This document shows, piece by piece, positions 19,794-31,159 of a DNA stretch of 64,000 nucleotides. This DNA is from Azoarcus sp. (GTDB lineage: Bacteria; Pseudomonadota; Gammaproteobacteria; Burkholderiales; Rhodocyclaceae). Numbering within the stretch: the first letter of the stretch is position 1; the number at the start of each line of letters is the position of its first letter. The notes under the pieces were generated by a model, which was not told where the DNA came from, did no database searches, and worked only from the letters and a program-made list of their open reading frames with translations. The DNA lies in NCBI GenBank assembly GCA_031268195.1, contig JAIRXQ010000060.1:1-64000 (forward strand), given 5' to 3'. The position numbers and the translations under genes were made by a program.

Positions 19794-20658
19794 GAACGGG
19801 CGGATGGCGAGTCAGGAGCGTAAACAGCTCGGCCAGTTGCTCGCGCAACTGACGGCGGTCGACGATCATGTCGATCGCTCCCTTGCCGAGCAGGAATTCG
19901 GCGCGCTGGAAGCCTTCCGGCAGTTTTTCGCGCACGGTCTGTTCGATCACCCGCGGCCCGGCGAAGCCAATCAGCGCGCCGGGTTCGGCGATCACCACAT
20001 CGCCCATGAAAGCGAAGCTGGCCGATACCCCGCCCATCGTCGGGTCGGTGAGCAAGGTGATGAATGGCAGGTTTTGCTGCGCGAGCAGTGTGATCGCCGC
20101 CGTGGTCTTGGCCATCTGCATGAGTGAGAACAAGCCTTCCTGCATGCGCGCGCCGCCCGAAGCGGTGATGCACAGAAACGGCAGGCGCTGCTCGATCGCC
20201 ACCCCGACGCCGCGCACGAAACGTTCGCCCACCACCGAACCCATCGAACCGCCGAGGAAATCGAACTCGAAACTGGCGACCACCAACGGTGTCCCGAGCA
20301 CCATGCCCTGCATCACCAGCAAGGCATCGGCCTCGCCGGTTTCCTTCTCGGCGGCAGCGAGGCGCTCGGTATATTTGCGCGAATCCTTGAATTTGAGCGC
20401 ATCGACCGGCACGACTTCCGCGCCGATTTCAGAACGGCCTTCGGTGTCGAGCAGCAGATCGAGGCGCTTGCGCGCGTCGACGCGCAGATGATGGCCGCAT
20501 TTCGGGCACACATGCAGATTGCCTTCGAGATCGGAGCGATACAGCACCGCCTCGCACGCCGGGCATTTGTTCCACAACCCTTCCGGGATCGAGTTGTTGC
20601 GCGCGCCGCCTTCGTTGCGCTTGATGCGGGGGGGCAACAGTTTTTCCAACCAGTTCAT
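19786..20658 (-). CDS. accD: Acetyl-CoA carboxylase carboxyltransferase subunit beta
   Basis: A subunit of about 290 aa which with AccA transfers carboxyl from biotin-BCCP to acetyl-CoA, giving malonyl-CoA for fatty-acid synthesis. The N-terminal zinc finger is clear: [20 protein letters not shown] then CPKCGHH. The crotonase-fold core contains [25 protein letters not shown] and [11 protein letters not shown]. The start [14 protein letters not shown] at 20658 is the family start; the upstream in-frame Met was rejected because it lies inside trpA. It lies four bases after trpA. Confidence 0.95.
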   Translation of the reverse strand: MNWLEKLLPPRIKRNEGGARNNSIPEGLWNKCPACEAVLYRSDLEGNLHVCPKCGHHLRVDARKRLDLLLDTEGRSEIGAEVVPVDALKFKDSRKYTERLAAAEKETGEADALLVMQGMVLGTPLVVASFEFDFLGGSMGSVVGERFVRGVGVAIEQRLPFLCITASGGARMQEGLFSLMQMAKTTAAITLLAQQNLPFITLLTDPTMGGVSASFAFMGDVVIAEPGALIGFAGPRVIEQTVREKLPEGFQRAEFLLGKGAIDMIVDRRQLREQLAELFTLLTRHPPVHA

Positions 20659-20662
20659 GGAT

Positions 20663-21472
20663 TCAGGTTCCGGCTGATTCGTCGAGCGCGGCACGAATGC
20701 CACGCACGAAAGTCTCGACTCTGGCGAGCGTCTGCGGGCGCGAACTCGCCTCGATCTCCTCGATGATACGGCTGCCGATCACCACGGCGTCGGTCACCGC
20801 ACCGATGCGTTTCGCGCTCTCGGCATCGCGGATGCCGAAGCCCACGCCCACCGGCATGCCGACAGCGGCGCGAATCTTCGGAATGCGTTGCGCAACCTCG
20901 TCGAAATCGAGACTGCCCGCCCCCGTCACGCCCTTGAGCGACACATAGTAAATATAGCCGCTCCCCGCCTCCGCGACCTCGCGGAAACGTCGCTCGGAGG
21001 ACGTCGGCGCGAGCAGGAAAATCTGGTCGATGCCCGCGCTACGCGCCAGCGCGGTGAATTCGCTGCATTCCTCCGGCGGATAATCGACCACCAGCACGCC
21101 ATCGACGCCCGCCTCGGCTGCGGCGGCCACGAACAATTCTTGACTCATCGCCTCGATGGGATTGGCGTAGCCCATCAGCACGACCGGGATCGTGTCGTCC
21201 TCGGCGCGGAATTGGCGCACGATGTCGATGACCCGCCGCAGGCTCATCCCCCCGGCGAGCGCCCGTTCCGAAGCGCGCTGGATCGTCGGCCCATCGGCCA
21301 TCGGGTCGGAGAACGGCACGCCGAGTTCGATGATGTCCGCACCGCCCGCGACCAGCGCGCGCATCAGCGGCAAGGTGAGCGCGCCGTCCGGATATCCGGC
21401 GGTGATGAAAGGAATCAGCGCCTTGCGGCCGGTGGCCTGCAAACCCTGAAAAGTGGATTGGATTCTGGACAT
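20663..21472 (-). CDS. trpA: Tryptophan synthase alpha chain
   Basis: A TIM-barrel subunit of about 269 aa that cleaves indole-3-glycerol phosphate to indole and glyceraldehyde-3-phosphate, in complex with TrpB. Motifs are [24 protein letters not shown] (with the catalytic Glu), [22 protein letters not shown] and [12 protein letters not shown]. The start [12 protein letters not shown] is the family start. It sits between trpB (20 bp upstream) and accD (4 bp downstream), the trpFBA-accD-folC order common in beta- and gammaproteobacteria. Confidence 0.96.
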   Translation of the reverse strand: MSRIQSTFQGLQATGRKALIPFITAGYPDGALTLPLMRALVAGGADIIELGVPFSDPMADGPTIQRASERALAGGMSLRRVIDIVRQFRAEDDTIPVVLMGYANPIEAMSQELFVAAAAEAGVDGVLVVDYPPEECSEFTALARSAGIDQIFLLAPTSSERRFREVAEAGSGYIYYVSLKGVTGAGSLDFDEVAQRIPKIRAAVGMPVGVGFGIRDAESAKRIGAVTDAVVIGSRIIEEIEASSRPQTLARVETFVRGIRAALDESAGT

Positions 21473-21492
21473 AAAAGCCCCGTTTCGACCGC

Positions 21493-22704
21493 CTACAGGC
21501 GGATGCCCGAACGCTCGGCCACGGTGTGCATATCCTTGTCGCCGCGCCCGGAAAGATTGACCAGCAGCAGTTTGTCGCGTCCGAGCGTCGGCGCGATCTT
21601 CATCGCCTGCGCCACCGCGTGCGAGGATTCCAGCGCCGCGATGATGCCCTCGTAGCGGCATAGGGCGTGAAAGGCTTCGAGCGCCTCGGCATCAGTTACC
21701 GCCACGTATTCGGCGCGGCCGCTGTCTTTCAGCCACGCGTGCTCCGGCCCCACGCCAGGGTAGTCCAAGCCAGCGGAAATCGAATGCGTGTCGATGATCT
21801 GGCCGTTTTCGTCCTGCATCAGATAGGTGCGGTTGCCGTGCAGCACGCCCACCGGCGAGTTGGCGGTGAGCGGCGCGGCGTGCCGCCCGGTGGCGATGCC
21901 CTCGCCCGCCGCTTCGACGCCGATCAGCCGCACGCCCCGGTGCGGAATGTAGGGGTGGAAGATGCCCATCGCGTTGGAACCGCCGCCAACACAGGCGATC
22001 ACCACGTCCGGCTGGCGTCCGAAGGCTTCCGGCATCTGTTCGAGACATTCCTTGCCGATTACCGTCTGGAAGTCGCGCACCATCGCCGGGTACGGGTGCG
22101 GCCCGGCCACGGTGCCGATGATATAGAACGTATCGGAGACGTTCGTCACCCAATCGCGCATCGCTTCGTTGAGCGCATCCTTGAGCGTTTTCGAGCCGGA
22201 TTCCACCGGCACCACGGTCGCCCCCAGGAGCTTCATCCGATAGACGTTGGCAGCTTGCCGCTTCACGTCCTCGGACCCCATGTAGACGACGCACTCGAAA
22301 CCGTAGCGCGCCGCAACGGTGGCCGTGGCCACGCCATGCTGGCCCGCGCCGGTTTCCGCGATCACGCGCGGCTTGCCCATGCGCCGGGCGAGCAGAGCCT
22401 GCCCGATGCAGTTGTTGACCTTGTGTGCGCCGGTGTGATTGAGATCTTCACGTTTCAGGAGAATGCGCGCCCCACCCAGTTTGTCCGAGAGGCGGCTTGC
22501 GTGATAGACCGGGCTGGGACGGCCGACATAATGTTTGAGCTCATACTCGAATTCGGCAACGAAATGCGGATCTTCGCGGCACGCCTCGTAGGCCAGACGC
22601 AACTCTTCCAGCGCCGGCATCAGCGTTTCGGCCACGAATACACCGCCGTAGGGACCGAAATGCCCGCGTGCGTCGGGAAGCGAATAGTCGTGCATGTCAG
22701 CCAT
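21493..22704 (-). CDS. trpB: Tryptophan synthase beta chain
   Basis: A PLP enzyme of about 403 aa that condenses indole with serine to give tryptophan. The PLP lysine lies in [12 protein letters not shown], and the glycine-rich phosphate loop is [21 protein letters not shown] and [10 protein letters not shown] are further TrpB signatures. The start region [21 protein letters not shown] offers several Mets. ATG at 22704 gives a short overlap with trpF; 22710 and 22695 are alternatives. No anthranilate-branch genes (trpE/G/D/C) are in the window. Confidence 0.95.
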   Translation of the reverse strand: MADMHDYSLPDARGHFGPYGGVFVAETLMPALEELRLAYEACREDPHFVAEFEYELKHYVGRPSPVYHASRLSDKLGGARILLKREDLNHTGAHKVNNCIGQALLARRMGKPRVIAETGAGQHGVATATVAARYGFECVVYMGSEDVKRQAANVYRMKLLGATVVPVESGSKTLKDALNEAMRDWVTNVSDTFYIIGTVAGPHPYPAMVRDFQTVIGKECLEQMPEAFGRQPDVVIACVGGGSNAMGIFHPYIPHRGVRLIGVEAAGEGIATGRHAAPLTANSPVGVLHGNRTYLMQDENGQIIDTHSISAGLDYPGVGPEHAWLKDSGRAEYVAVTDAEALEAFHALCRYEGIIAALESSHAVAQAMKIAPTLGRDKLLLVNLSGRGDKDMHTVAERSGIRL

Positions 22705-23347
22705 CGGCATCTCGAACCTGTTCGATGAAAGCGGCCATCTTCGCCGCGTCCTTGATTCCTTTTGCGCTCTCCACCCCACTCGACACATCGACCGCCCAAG
22801 GCCGCACACGGCGGACAGCTTCGCCCACGTTGGCAACGCCAAGCCCGCCCGAAAGCAGCAGCGGCCGCTCGAATCGCTCCGGCAGCAGCCCCCAGTCGAA
22901 CGTTCGGCCCGCGCCACCATAGCCCTCGGAAAACGCATCGACCAGCAGACCACGTGCACCGGGGTGAGAGGCGGAGGATTCTAGCAGATCGACCCCCGAA
23001 CGCATCCGTATCGCTTTGATCCACGGCAAGGCGTGCAGGCCCGCTCCGCCCTGCGCGGCAAGGGCGGCGCATTGGGCGTCGCGCTCGTCACCATGAAACT
23101 GAAGGCATTGCAGGGGCACGAGGCGCAAGGCTTCGGCCACGAAGGCGGGTTCGGGATTGACGAACAAGCCCACTGCGGTCACGAACGGCGGCAACAGCGC
23201 CGCGAGTTCGGCGGCGCGTTCAAAGGAGACATGGCGCGGGCTGGCAGGATAAAAGACGAATCCGATCGCATCCGCACCCGCTGCCACCGCCGCGGTGACA
23301 TCCTCGGGTCGGGTCAAACCGCAAATCTTGATTCGGGTTCGGATCAT
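22697..23347 (-). CDS. trpF: Phosphoribosylanthranilate isomerase
   Basis: A 216-aa TIM-barrel enzyme of tryptophan synthesis that isomerises N-(5-phosphoribosyl)anthranilate. The N-terminal [11 protein letters not shown] has the catalytic Cys, and the catalytic Asp side is represented by [11 protein letters not shown]. The phosphate-binding loop is [10 protein letters not shown]. It directly abuts the truA stop and overlaps trpB by eight bases, consistent with translational coupling. Confidence 0.95.
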   Translation of the reverse strand: MIRTRIKICGLTRPEDVTAAVAAGADAIGFVFYPASPRHVSFERAAELAALLPPFVTAVGLFVNPEPAFVAEALRLVPLQCLQFHGDERDAQCAALAAQGGAGLHALPWIKAIRMRSGVDLLESSASHPGARGLLVDAFSEGYGGAGRTFDWGLLPERFERPLLLSGGLGVANVGEAVRRVRPWAVDVSSGVESAKGIKDAAKMAAFIEQVRDADG

Positions 23348-24142
23348 TCAGAAAAGCGCCAAAGTCGGACGGGCGATGATACGCCCGCCGTCGGGCAGCG
23401 GCCAGCAGGGAGGATATGAAACGCCACACAAATACAGCCCCGCGGGCGAAAATGTCGGTGCGGCGCGCGTGCGGTCGCGGCTCGCCAGCAATTCCCCGAT
23501 CCATCCCGGCTCCTGCGCGCCTTTGCCGACGCAGACGAGCGCGCCGACGAGATTGCGCACCATGTGATGCAAAAAACCATTGGCGCGAAAATCGAGCACG
23601 ATCATGTCGCCCCTGCGCTGAACGGCGGCTTCCGAAACGACGCGCAGCGGCGTTTTCGCCTGACAGGCGGCGGCGCGGAAAGCGGAAAAATCGTGCTCGC
23701 CCACAAACAAACCGGCGGCCTGCCGCATCTTTGCCTCATCGAGGCGCAGATGAAACCAGCCAACCCGCCCGGACAGCACCGCTGGCCGCACCGGCGCGTT
23801 GAACAGCAGATAGCGGTAGGCGCGCTCAACGGCCTGGAAACGGGCATGAAAACGCTCGTCGACCTCGACAGCCCAGCGGATTGCCACCCTGGACGGCAAA
23901 TGCGCGTTGGTTCCACGGACCCACGCGGTTTCGGGGCGCTTTACCCCGGTATCGAAATGCGCCACCTGCGCCGTGGCATGGACGCCGGTATCGGTACGCC
24001 CCGCCACCGTCACCCGGACCGGCTCGCCCGCGACACACGCCAGCGCCGCTTCGACGGTATCCTGCACCGTGCGTCCGTGCGGTTGGCTCTGCCAGCCCGC
24101 GAAGGCATCGCCCGCGTATTCGATGCCGAGCGCGATCCTCAC
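23348..24142 (-). CDS. truA: tRNA pseudouridine(38-40) synthase
   Basis: A pseudouridine synthase of about 264 aa acting on positions 38-40 of the tRNA anticodon stem. The catalytic Asp is in AGRTDTGVHATAQVAHF. Other motifs are YAGDAFAGWQSQPHGRTVQ, RFQAVERAYRYLL and FLHHMVRNLVG. The start is GTG at 24142, overlapping the stop of the upstream membrane protein gene by four bases (GTGA). The in-frame Met 87 bases further upstream lies within that gene. fimV-truA-trpF linkage is typical of betaproteobacteria. Confidence 0.95.
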   Translation of the reverse strand: MRIALGIEYAGDAFAGWQSQPHGRTVQDTVEAALACVAGEPVRVTVAGRTDTGVHATAQVAHFDTGVKRPETAWVRGTNAHLPSRVAIRWAVEVDERFHARFQAVERAYRYLLFNAPVRPAVLSGRVGWFHLRLDEAKMRQAAGLFVGEHDFSAFRAAACQAKTPLRVVSEAAVQRRGDMIVLDFRANGFLHHMVRNLVGALVCVGKGAQEPGWIGELLASRDRTRAAPTFSPAGLYLCGVSYPPCWPLPDGGRIIARPTLALF

Positions 24143-24741
24143 CGCGCCCTCCACACCACGACGAACACGGCGATGCCCGCCGCCAGCGCCAGCACATCCC
24201 ACCAGCCCGGACGTTCGCGCCTCAGGCATACCGCATCGCCCTCGCCATCCTCATCATCCGTCAGCCAGCAGCGCCAGTCCCGCCCGCTGGCGCGCGCCTC
24301 ATCGACGTAGCGCAGCACGAGCAGCAGGCGCAAGGCCACGCGTTCGGCAGAAACGCCCACGACGGCAAGCGGACGCGCCAGTGCGTACAAGCCGCCCACC
24401 AGCCGGTCCGCCGACATGCGCGCGAGCAGGATCGCCACCCAGCACACCACTGCGAGCAGGCGCCCACCGTGGACGAGCGCGTACAACACCCCTTCCCGGC
24501 TCGGACTCAGGCGCGGCCAGTCGATGAAAATTGCCTCACCCGGCGTAGACCACGCGAACAGCACCAGAATCGCCAACAGCAAAATGCGCACCCTTTTCAC
24601 CAGGCGCAGGCAATGCGCACGGGCGAATACGAGCGCCAGCGCAAGGCTCGCACTCACGGCGAGCGCAAGAGGTATCCCCTCGACCATCTGCACGAGGAGC
24701 ACCGCCAACACCCACAGAAGAAGAATCGAACCAGCATGCAT
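24139..24741 (-). CDS. CbiQ/EcfT-like membrane protein between fimV and truA
   Basis: A 200-aa membrane protein with about five hydrophobic segments (about 4-20, 22-43, 52-66, 87-105 and 178-196). The stretch LFAWSTPGEAIF, followed by LSPSREGVLYALVHGGRLLAVV, resembles the T-component (CbiQ) of energy-coupling-factor transporters. The Ala-Arg-Gly coupling motifs normally found near the end of EcfT are not obvious, and no ECF ATPase (EcfA) or S-component is adjacent. Calling it a transporter subunit is therefore inference only. It is coupled to truA by a 4-bp overlap and follows fimV after 55 bp. Confidence 0.6.
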   Translation of the reverse strand: MHAGSILLLWVLAVLLVQMVEGIPLALAVSASLALALVFARAHCLRLVKRVRILLLAILVLFAWSTPGEAIFIDWPRLSPSREGVLYALVHGGRLLAVVCWVAILLARMSADRLVGGLYALARPLAVVGVSAERVALRLLLVLRYVDEARASGRDWRCWLTDDEDGEGDAVCLRRERPGWWDVLALAAGIAVFVVVWRAR

Positions 24742-24796
24742 AAAAAGAAATACCGCCGCGGGACGATGTCCGGCGGCGGCAATCCGAGTCAGGCGA

Positions 24797-27700
24797 TCAA
24801 CTCAACTTATCGATCAAGCTTTGGGCAGTCGACTTCTGCGCGGCATTGCCCTCGGCCACGACCTCGCGCAGCAGTTCCAGCGCGCCCTCGGTGTCACCCA
24901 TGTCCTCGTAGGCGCGCGCCAGTTCGAGCTTGGTGTCGATTTCGCCCGCTTCGCCTGCTTCGTCGGCGGACGAAACCGCGCCGTTGAGAACAGGCGCCGT
25001 GGCAACCGCCGCACCACCGCCTGCATCGAGATCGAGGTCGAAATCGAGCGCGCGCGGGTCGAAGCTGGTCTTTTCGAGATCCAGCGTCGTATCGTCGCTA
25101 TGCTCGTTGCCCCCCTCGACGGACGGCAGTACGACCGTCGCGGTCGCATCCAGCCCTCTGCCATTGGGCTTGGCCGTGCCGCTCAAGCCGAGTTCGGGCA
25201 AATCGAATTCGAGCGGCGCGGCAAGATCGCTTCCCTTCGCCGCAGCGAATTGCGCCCCGCCTGCCTTGCTGGCGGGGGCGCGCGTCGCGCTGCCCGCGGG
25301 ACGGGTACCTGGGGACGCGGACGCCGCCAGATCGAGATCGAAATCTATCGAACTACCCGCTACCGCATCAGCCACCGTCTTGTTCGAGCCCAGATTGAAA
25401 TCGACTCTGCCCGCATCACTGCCCGCCGCGCCGCTGCCCGATTTCGCCCTGGCGGGTGCGGCGGATTCAGTCACGCCGCCACCAATGATCCGCGTGGCCA
25501 GCAAATCATCCACCTTGCCGCGCACCGCGACGGTGTCCTTCAGTTGCCCCGCGGCGGGCAGACCGGAGGCGGCAACCGGCGCCGTCCCGAAATCCAGATC
25601 CGACAAAGTCGGGCCGGACGCCGCAGAACCTTCCGCCGCACCCAAATCCAGCCGGGCGAGATCGTCGGGCCGCAACGTCGTTCCTTCCTCGTTCGCGCCC
25701 GGCGCATTGCCGGAATAAAGCGGATTGGCCGGGTCGAGCTTGCGGCCCATCTGCACCGCCTTGTCCCAATCCCTGCCCTGCCCCTGCGTACGCTCGAACA
25801 GCTCGGTGGCCGTGGTTTCGAATTGCGCCAGATCTTGCCGTTGCGCGTAGATTTCCAGCAGCTTGACGTAGATCGCGCCACGCTTGGGGTCGGCTTTGAG
25901 CGCGTCGTTGAGGATTTCCTCGGCCTGGGTGTCGCGTCCGTAGGCCATGTAGACATCGGCCTCGGCCACCGGATCGACGCCTTCGTTGGTGTCGATCGAC
26001 AGCCCGGTTTGGCTGAAATCGGTGTGAATGACGCTGCTGGCGCTGGTATCCACGCTCTGGCCACCGTTGTCTCCGAAGATCGAAGTCGCTTCGCTCGGGA
26101 ACATGCTGGTGTCTTGCGACATAGTATCCAGCCCGATATCGTCGGTGTGCTTGCTCCGGTAGGAACGGAACGCCAGGAATCCGCCCAGCAGGAGGATGAT
26201 CAAGGCGCCCATGCCCAGGGTCGACGGATCGGTGAGCTTGGATAGCAGCGGATCTTCTTCGTCCTGCTCGTTCTCTATCACCGGCGGGGACGCAGGTTCG
26301 GAAGCCGGTGCAGGCTCAGCGGCCACCGGTTCAGGCACGGGTTCGGGAGCCGGCGCAGGTTCGGGAGTCGGCAGCGGTTCGGCAACGGTGCCTTCGGCAG
26401 GCGCAGGCACGGGTTCCTGAACCACCGGCGCAGGCGCAGGCACGGGAATGCCAGCAGGCTGCTCTCCGTTCAGCTTGGCCTGCAACTGCGAATTTTCTTT
26501 TTGCAGGAGATCTCTTTCCTGCTTGAGCCGATCCGCCTGCTCTTGCAGTACGTCGTTCATTGCCTTCTGGCTACTGGAGATGCCTTCGAGGTCTTTGAGC
26601 CTGCTCTGGGCTTCGTCCAGTTGGTGCTTGAACTTGATGAGTTCTTCCTGCGCCGACGGGCCGGTGACGACCTGCACCCGATCTTGGGTCTGTTCGGCGC
26701 GCGACGGCACGGTGTCGATCTGGCGGGAGCTCCCGGCGCCTTCATCCGCCCCCGTGCTCGCGGGAGATACCGCGACGGCCTGGGCCACTTGCTGACGCCA
26801 CTCATTGAACAGCCGCGACTGCATACGCACTTCCCGGCGCGCTTCGCTGCTGTTGATGCTGCGCACTTCGTCAGCGGACGGCAGCTTGAGTACCGCGCCG
26901 GTTTTGATGCGATTGATGTTGTTGTCGATGAACGCGCCCGGGTTGGCCCGGTGCAGGGCGATCATCATCTGATCGAGCGTGACGTCGTTGTCTTTGTTGG
27001 CACTGGCGATCAGCCCCAGTTTGTCGCCACGCTTGATGGTGTATTCGCTCTCTTGCACACGTGGCGCGGGAGCGGGCTCAAACGACGGTGCGGACTCAAA
27101 CGACGGTGTGGGCGCAGGAGCAGGCTCGAGTTCGCGCGGCTCGGGCATGGCGAGTTGCGGCTCCGGGGCCGGGGCCGGGGCCGGAACCGCTTCAGGCTCG
27201 GGAACGGGCAACGGCGGAATCGCGGATTCATCGGACTCGGCAATCCGTTGCGGTTCGGGTTCGGGTTCGGCAGCCGCTTGTTGTGCCGGAGCCGGGGTCG
27301 ATTCGGGCATGGGAGCCCGTTCCGGTTCGGGCGGCGGTGCAAGCGCAACGGCCTGCGGGGCCGGTTCAGGTTCGACGACGGGCGGGGTCACGGCCGGCGC
27401 GACCGGCGTCGGCGCGCTGATGGTGAGATCGGCGGGATCGAGCAAGAGGTTATAGGTACGCGACAGACGTCCGTCGTCCCAGTTCAACTGGACGATCAGG
27501 CTGGCCACGGCTTCATTGACCGGGCCGCTGCTGGTGAGCTTGAGTACCGAGCGAGCACCCCGGTTTTCGATCGCCACCCGCACGCCGGGCACGAACTCGG
27601 CGTAAGGCACACTGACTTGCAGGAAAGTTTCCGGCGCCGCGATGCGCGCCGACAAGGACTGCAATTCCTGCGGGGTCGCCGTAATGGGAATTTCGGCATT

Positions 27701-27817
27701 CAACGGCTCGCCCAAGCGGCTCAGCACATTGACCGGCCCAAGCCCGGCTGCTTGCGCACCAAACGGCAACATCGCGATCGCCGCCGCGATCAGGGACGCC
27801 CTAATTGTCGGTTTCAT
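24797..27817 (-). CDS. fimV: FimV/HubP-like polar peptidoglycan-binding protein
   Basis: A 1006-aa inner-membrane protein of the FimV/TspA/HubP family, which organises cell poles, twitching motility and type IV pili. A signal peptide (MKPTIRASLIAAAIAMLPFG then AQA) is followed by the FimV N-terminal domain (LGPVNVLSRLGEPLNAEIPI). A Pro/Glu/Ala-rich repeat region and a LysM-type domain (YTIKRGDKLGLIA) come next. A coiled coil (about 395-450) and a second Pro-rich stretch precede one TM helix near 530 (GALIILLLGGFLAF). A long acidic cytoplasmic region ends in the conserved FimV C-terminal TPR motif (LELARAYEDMGDTEGALELL). Short GC-rich codon repeats encode the PAPAPEP tracts. It lies downstream of asd. 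Confidence 0.92.
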   Translation of the reverse strand: MKPTIRASLIAAAIAMLPFGAQAAGLGPVNVLSRLGEPLNAEIPITATPQELQSLSARIAAPETFLQVSVPYAEFVPGVRVAIENRGARSVLKLTSSGPVNEAVASLIVQLNWDDGRLSRTYNLLLDPADLTISAPTPVAPAVTPPVVEPEPAPQAVALAPPPEPERAPMPESTPAPAQQAAAEPEPEPQRIAESDESAIPPLPVPEPEAVPAPAPAPEPQLAMPEPRELEPAPAPTPSFESAPSFEPAPAPRVQESEYTIKRGDKLGLIASANKDNDVTLDQMMIALHRANPGAFIDNNINRIKTGAVLKLPSADEVRSINSSEARREVRMQSRLFNEWRQQVAQAVAVSPASTGADEGAGSSRQIDTVPSRAEQTQDRVQVVTGPSAQEELIKFKHQLDEAQSRLKDLEGISSSQKAMNDVLQEQADRLKQERDLLQKENSQLQAKLNGEQPAGIPVPAPAPVVQEPVPAPAEGTVAEPLPTPEPAPAPEPVPEPVAAEPAPASEPASPPVIENEQDEEDPLLSKLTDPSTLGMGALIILLLGGFLAFRSYRSKHTDDIGLDTMSQDTSMFPSEATSIFGDNGGQSVDTSASSVIHTDFSQTGLSIDTNEGVDPVAEADVYMAYGRDTQAEEILNDALKADPKRGAIYVKLLEIYAQRQDLAQFETTATELFERTQGQGRDWDKAVQMGRKLDPANPLYSGNAPGANEEGTTLRPDDLARLDLGAAEGSAASGPTLSDLDFGTAPVAASGLPAAGQLKDTVAVRGKVDDLLATRIIGGGVTESAAPARAKSGSGAAGSDAGRVDFNLGSNKTVADAVAGSSIDFDLDLAASASPGTRPAGSATRAPASKAGGAQFAAAKGSDLAAPLEFDLPELGLSGTAKPNGRGLDATATVVLPSVEGGNEHSDDTTLDLEKTSFDPRALDFDLDLDAGGGAAVATAPVLNGAVSSADEAGEAGEIDTKLELARAYEDMGDTEGALELLREVVAEGNAAQKSTAQSLIDKLS

Positions 27818-28032
27818 AGCTATTCCTCAAACCACATTCCCCCTTACTGGCCAAGTAAAGGATCTATACATCATAGACTTGTGCTGACAATCTATCATCA
27901 ACTCGAGATAATTGCAGCAACTGTTTCAGACTAAAAGGGATTGACGGTAAACCCGGCGTAAAAAACCGCCGGCCAATAGAACGACTTTCGGCTTTGGATC
28001 GATCGCATTTCATCCTCATTCGTCCCGGTTCA

Positions 28033-29163
28033 TTATTCCAGCAAAATGCGCAGCATGCGCCGCAACGGTTCGGCTGCTCCCCACAGCAACTGGTCACCCA
28101 CGGTAAAAGCGCCCAGGTATTCTGGTCCCATCGCCAGCTTATGCAAACGACCGACGGGCACGGACAACGTTCCCGTCACCGCCGCCGGGGTCAATTCGCG
28201 CTCGGTGATTTCGCGCTCGTTGGGCACGACTTTCACCCACTGGTTGGCCGAAGCAATGATTTCGCTCAATTCCTCTAACGGCACATTTTTCTTCAGCTTG
28301 ATGGTCAAGCCCTGGGAGTGGCAGCGCATGGCCCCGATGCGCACGCACAGGCCGTCGATCGGGATGCTGCCCGCGCTGCGAAACGGCGGATTGCCAAGAA
28401 TCTTGTTGCACTCCGCTCCCCCCTTCCATTCCTCCTTCGACTGGCCGTGTTCGACGGGCACATCGATCCACGGAATGAGGCTGCCCGCCAGCGCGGTATT
28501 GCGGAAATGGCGGGTCGGAAACGCCGGGGCGCGCATGGTTTCGGCCACTTTGCGATCGATGTCGAGAATGGCCGAGGCGGGATCGGCGAGCAGCCCGGCA
28601 ACCGGCGCGTGCAGCGCGCCCATCTGCGCCAGCAGCTCACGCATGTTCTGCGCGCCCGCGCCGGAGGCGGCCTGATAGGTCATCGCGGAAATCCACTCGA
28701 CAAGGCCGTCATGGAACAGGCCGCCGAGGCCCATCAGCATCAGCGATACCGTGCAATTGCCGCCGATCCAGTTCTTGCCGCCCCTGGCGAGCGCCTCCTC
28801 GATGACGTGGTGGTTGACCGGGTCGAGCACGATCACCGCATCATCGGCCATGCGCAAAGCAGAGGCGGCATCGATCCAGTGACCATTCCAGCCCGCCGCG
28901 CGCAGTCTGGAAAACACCGATTTGGTGTAGTCGCCGCCCTGGCAGGTCACGATGATCTCGCACGCCTTGAGCGCGTCGACGCTGCTCGCGTCCTGCAATG
29001 GCAGCGCGGCCTCCTTGCCACCGAACGCGGGCGCTTTGCCGCCAGCGTTGGAAGTCGAAAAATATACCGGCTCGATGAACGCGAAATCGCCCTCCTGCGC
29101 CATGCGCTGCATGAGCACGGAACCGACCATACCCCGCCAACCGACCAAACCAACTCGTTTCAT
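28033..29163 (-). CDS. asd: Aspartate-semialdehyde dehydrogenase
   Basis: A 376-aa NADP-dependent enzyme of the Lys/Met/Thr/DAP pathway that reduces beta-aspartyl phosphate to the semialdehyde. It has the E. coli-type sequence: N-terminal [14 protein letters not shown] nucleotide loop, active-site Cys in [13 protein letters not shown], and the catalytic His in the [11 protein letters not shown] segment. A GAGGAG ribosome-binding site precedes ATG. The leuB-asd-fimV order is a betaproteobacterial hallmark. The 126-bp gap to leuB and the 215-bp gap to fimV suggest separate promoters. Confidence 0.96.
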   Translation of the reverse strand: MKRVGLVGWRGMVGSVLMQRMAQEGDFAFIEPVYFSTSNAGGKAPAFGGKEAALPLQDASSVDALKACEIIVTCQGGDYTKSVFSRLRAAGWNGHWIDAASALRMADDAVIVLDPVNHHVIEEALARGGKNWIGGNCTVSLMLMGLGGLFHDGLVEWISAMTYQAASGAGAQNMRELLAQMGALHAPVAGLLADPASAILDIDRKVAETMRAPAFPTRHFRNTALAGSLIPWIDVPVEHGQSKEEWKGGAECNKILGNPPFRSAGSIPIDGLCVRIGAMRCHSQGLTIKLKKNVPLEELSEIIASANQWVKVVPNEREITERELTPAAVTGTLSVPVGRLHKLAMGPEYLGAFTVGDQLLWGAAEPLRRMLRILLE

Positions 29164-29289
29164 GCCTTCTCCTCAAATCTTGCGGATTGTACACGGACAG
29201 TCACGGTAAATAGTACGAAATCACACGAACCCCGCCTTTTCCAAACCCGCGCGACCCAGATTATCCGCCGGATTGCGCCACTCTCCACA

Positions 29290-31004
<1,715 letters not shown>

Positions 31005-31008
31005 GATC

Positions 31009-31140
31009 TTATTTCGCAACCCTCTCGATGGCTTTGCCGCCTGCCTCGATGTCCTTGCCGATGCCGTGCACGGTGTTGCAGGCCATCGTCAGTGCAAAAA
31101 CGACCAGCAAACCGAAGTTCAACAAAACGCTGCGTTTCAT
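31009..31140 (-). CDS. Entericidin-like small lipoprotein
   Basis: A 43-aa lipoprotein of the entericidin A/B family. The signal peptide ends in a lipobox-like ALTMAC, with Cys as the lipidated residue. The mature part [20 protein letters not shown] is the amphipathic entericidin helix. In E. coli these bacteriolytic/antidote peptides form a stress-linked pair. Here there is a single copy inserted between leuC and leuD, an arrangement seen in other betaproteobacteria. A strong GGGAGG site lies seven bases before ATG. Function in this setting is unknown. Confidence 0.85.
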   Translation of the reverse strand: MKRSVLLNFGLLVVFALTMACNTVHGIGKDIEAGGKAIERVAK

Positions 31141-31159
31141 GACGGATCCTCCCGAACGC

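Noticed and set aside
24416-26245. A 609-codon plus-strand ORF opposite fimV
   Set aside because: Antisense shadow of a repetitive GC-rich gene, with Arg-rich composition and no domain.
27160-27190. CCGGGG tandem repeat in fimV as a phase switch
   Set aside because: The unit is six bases, so copy change keeps the frame; it only alters the Pro/Ala linker length.
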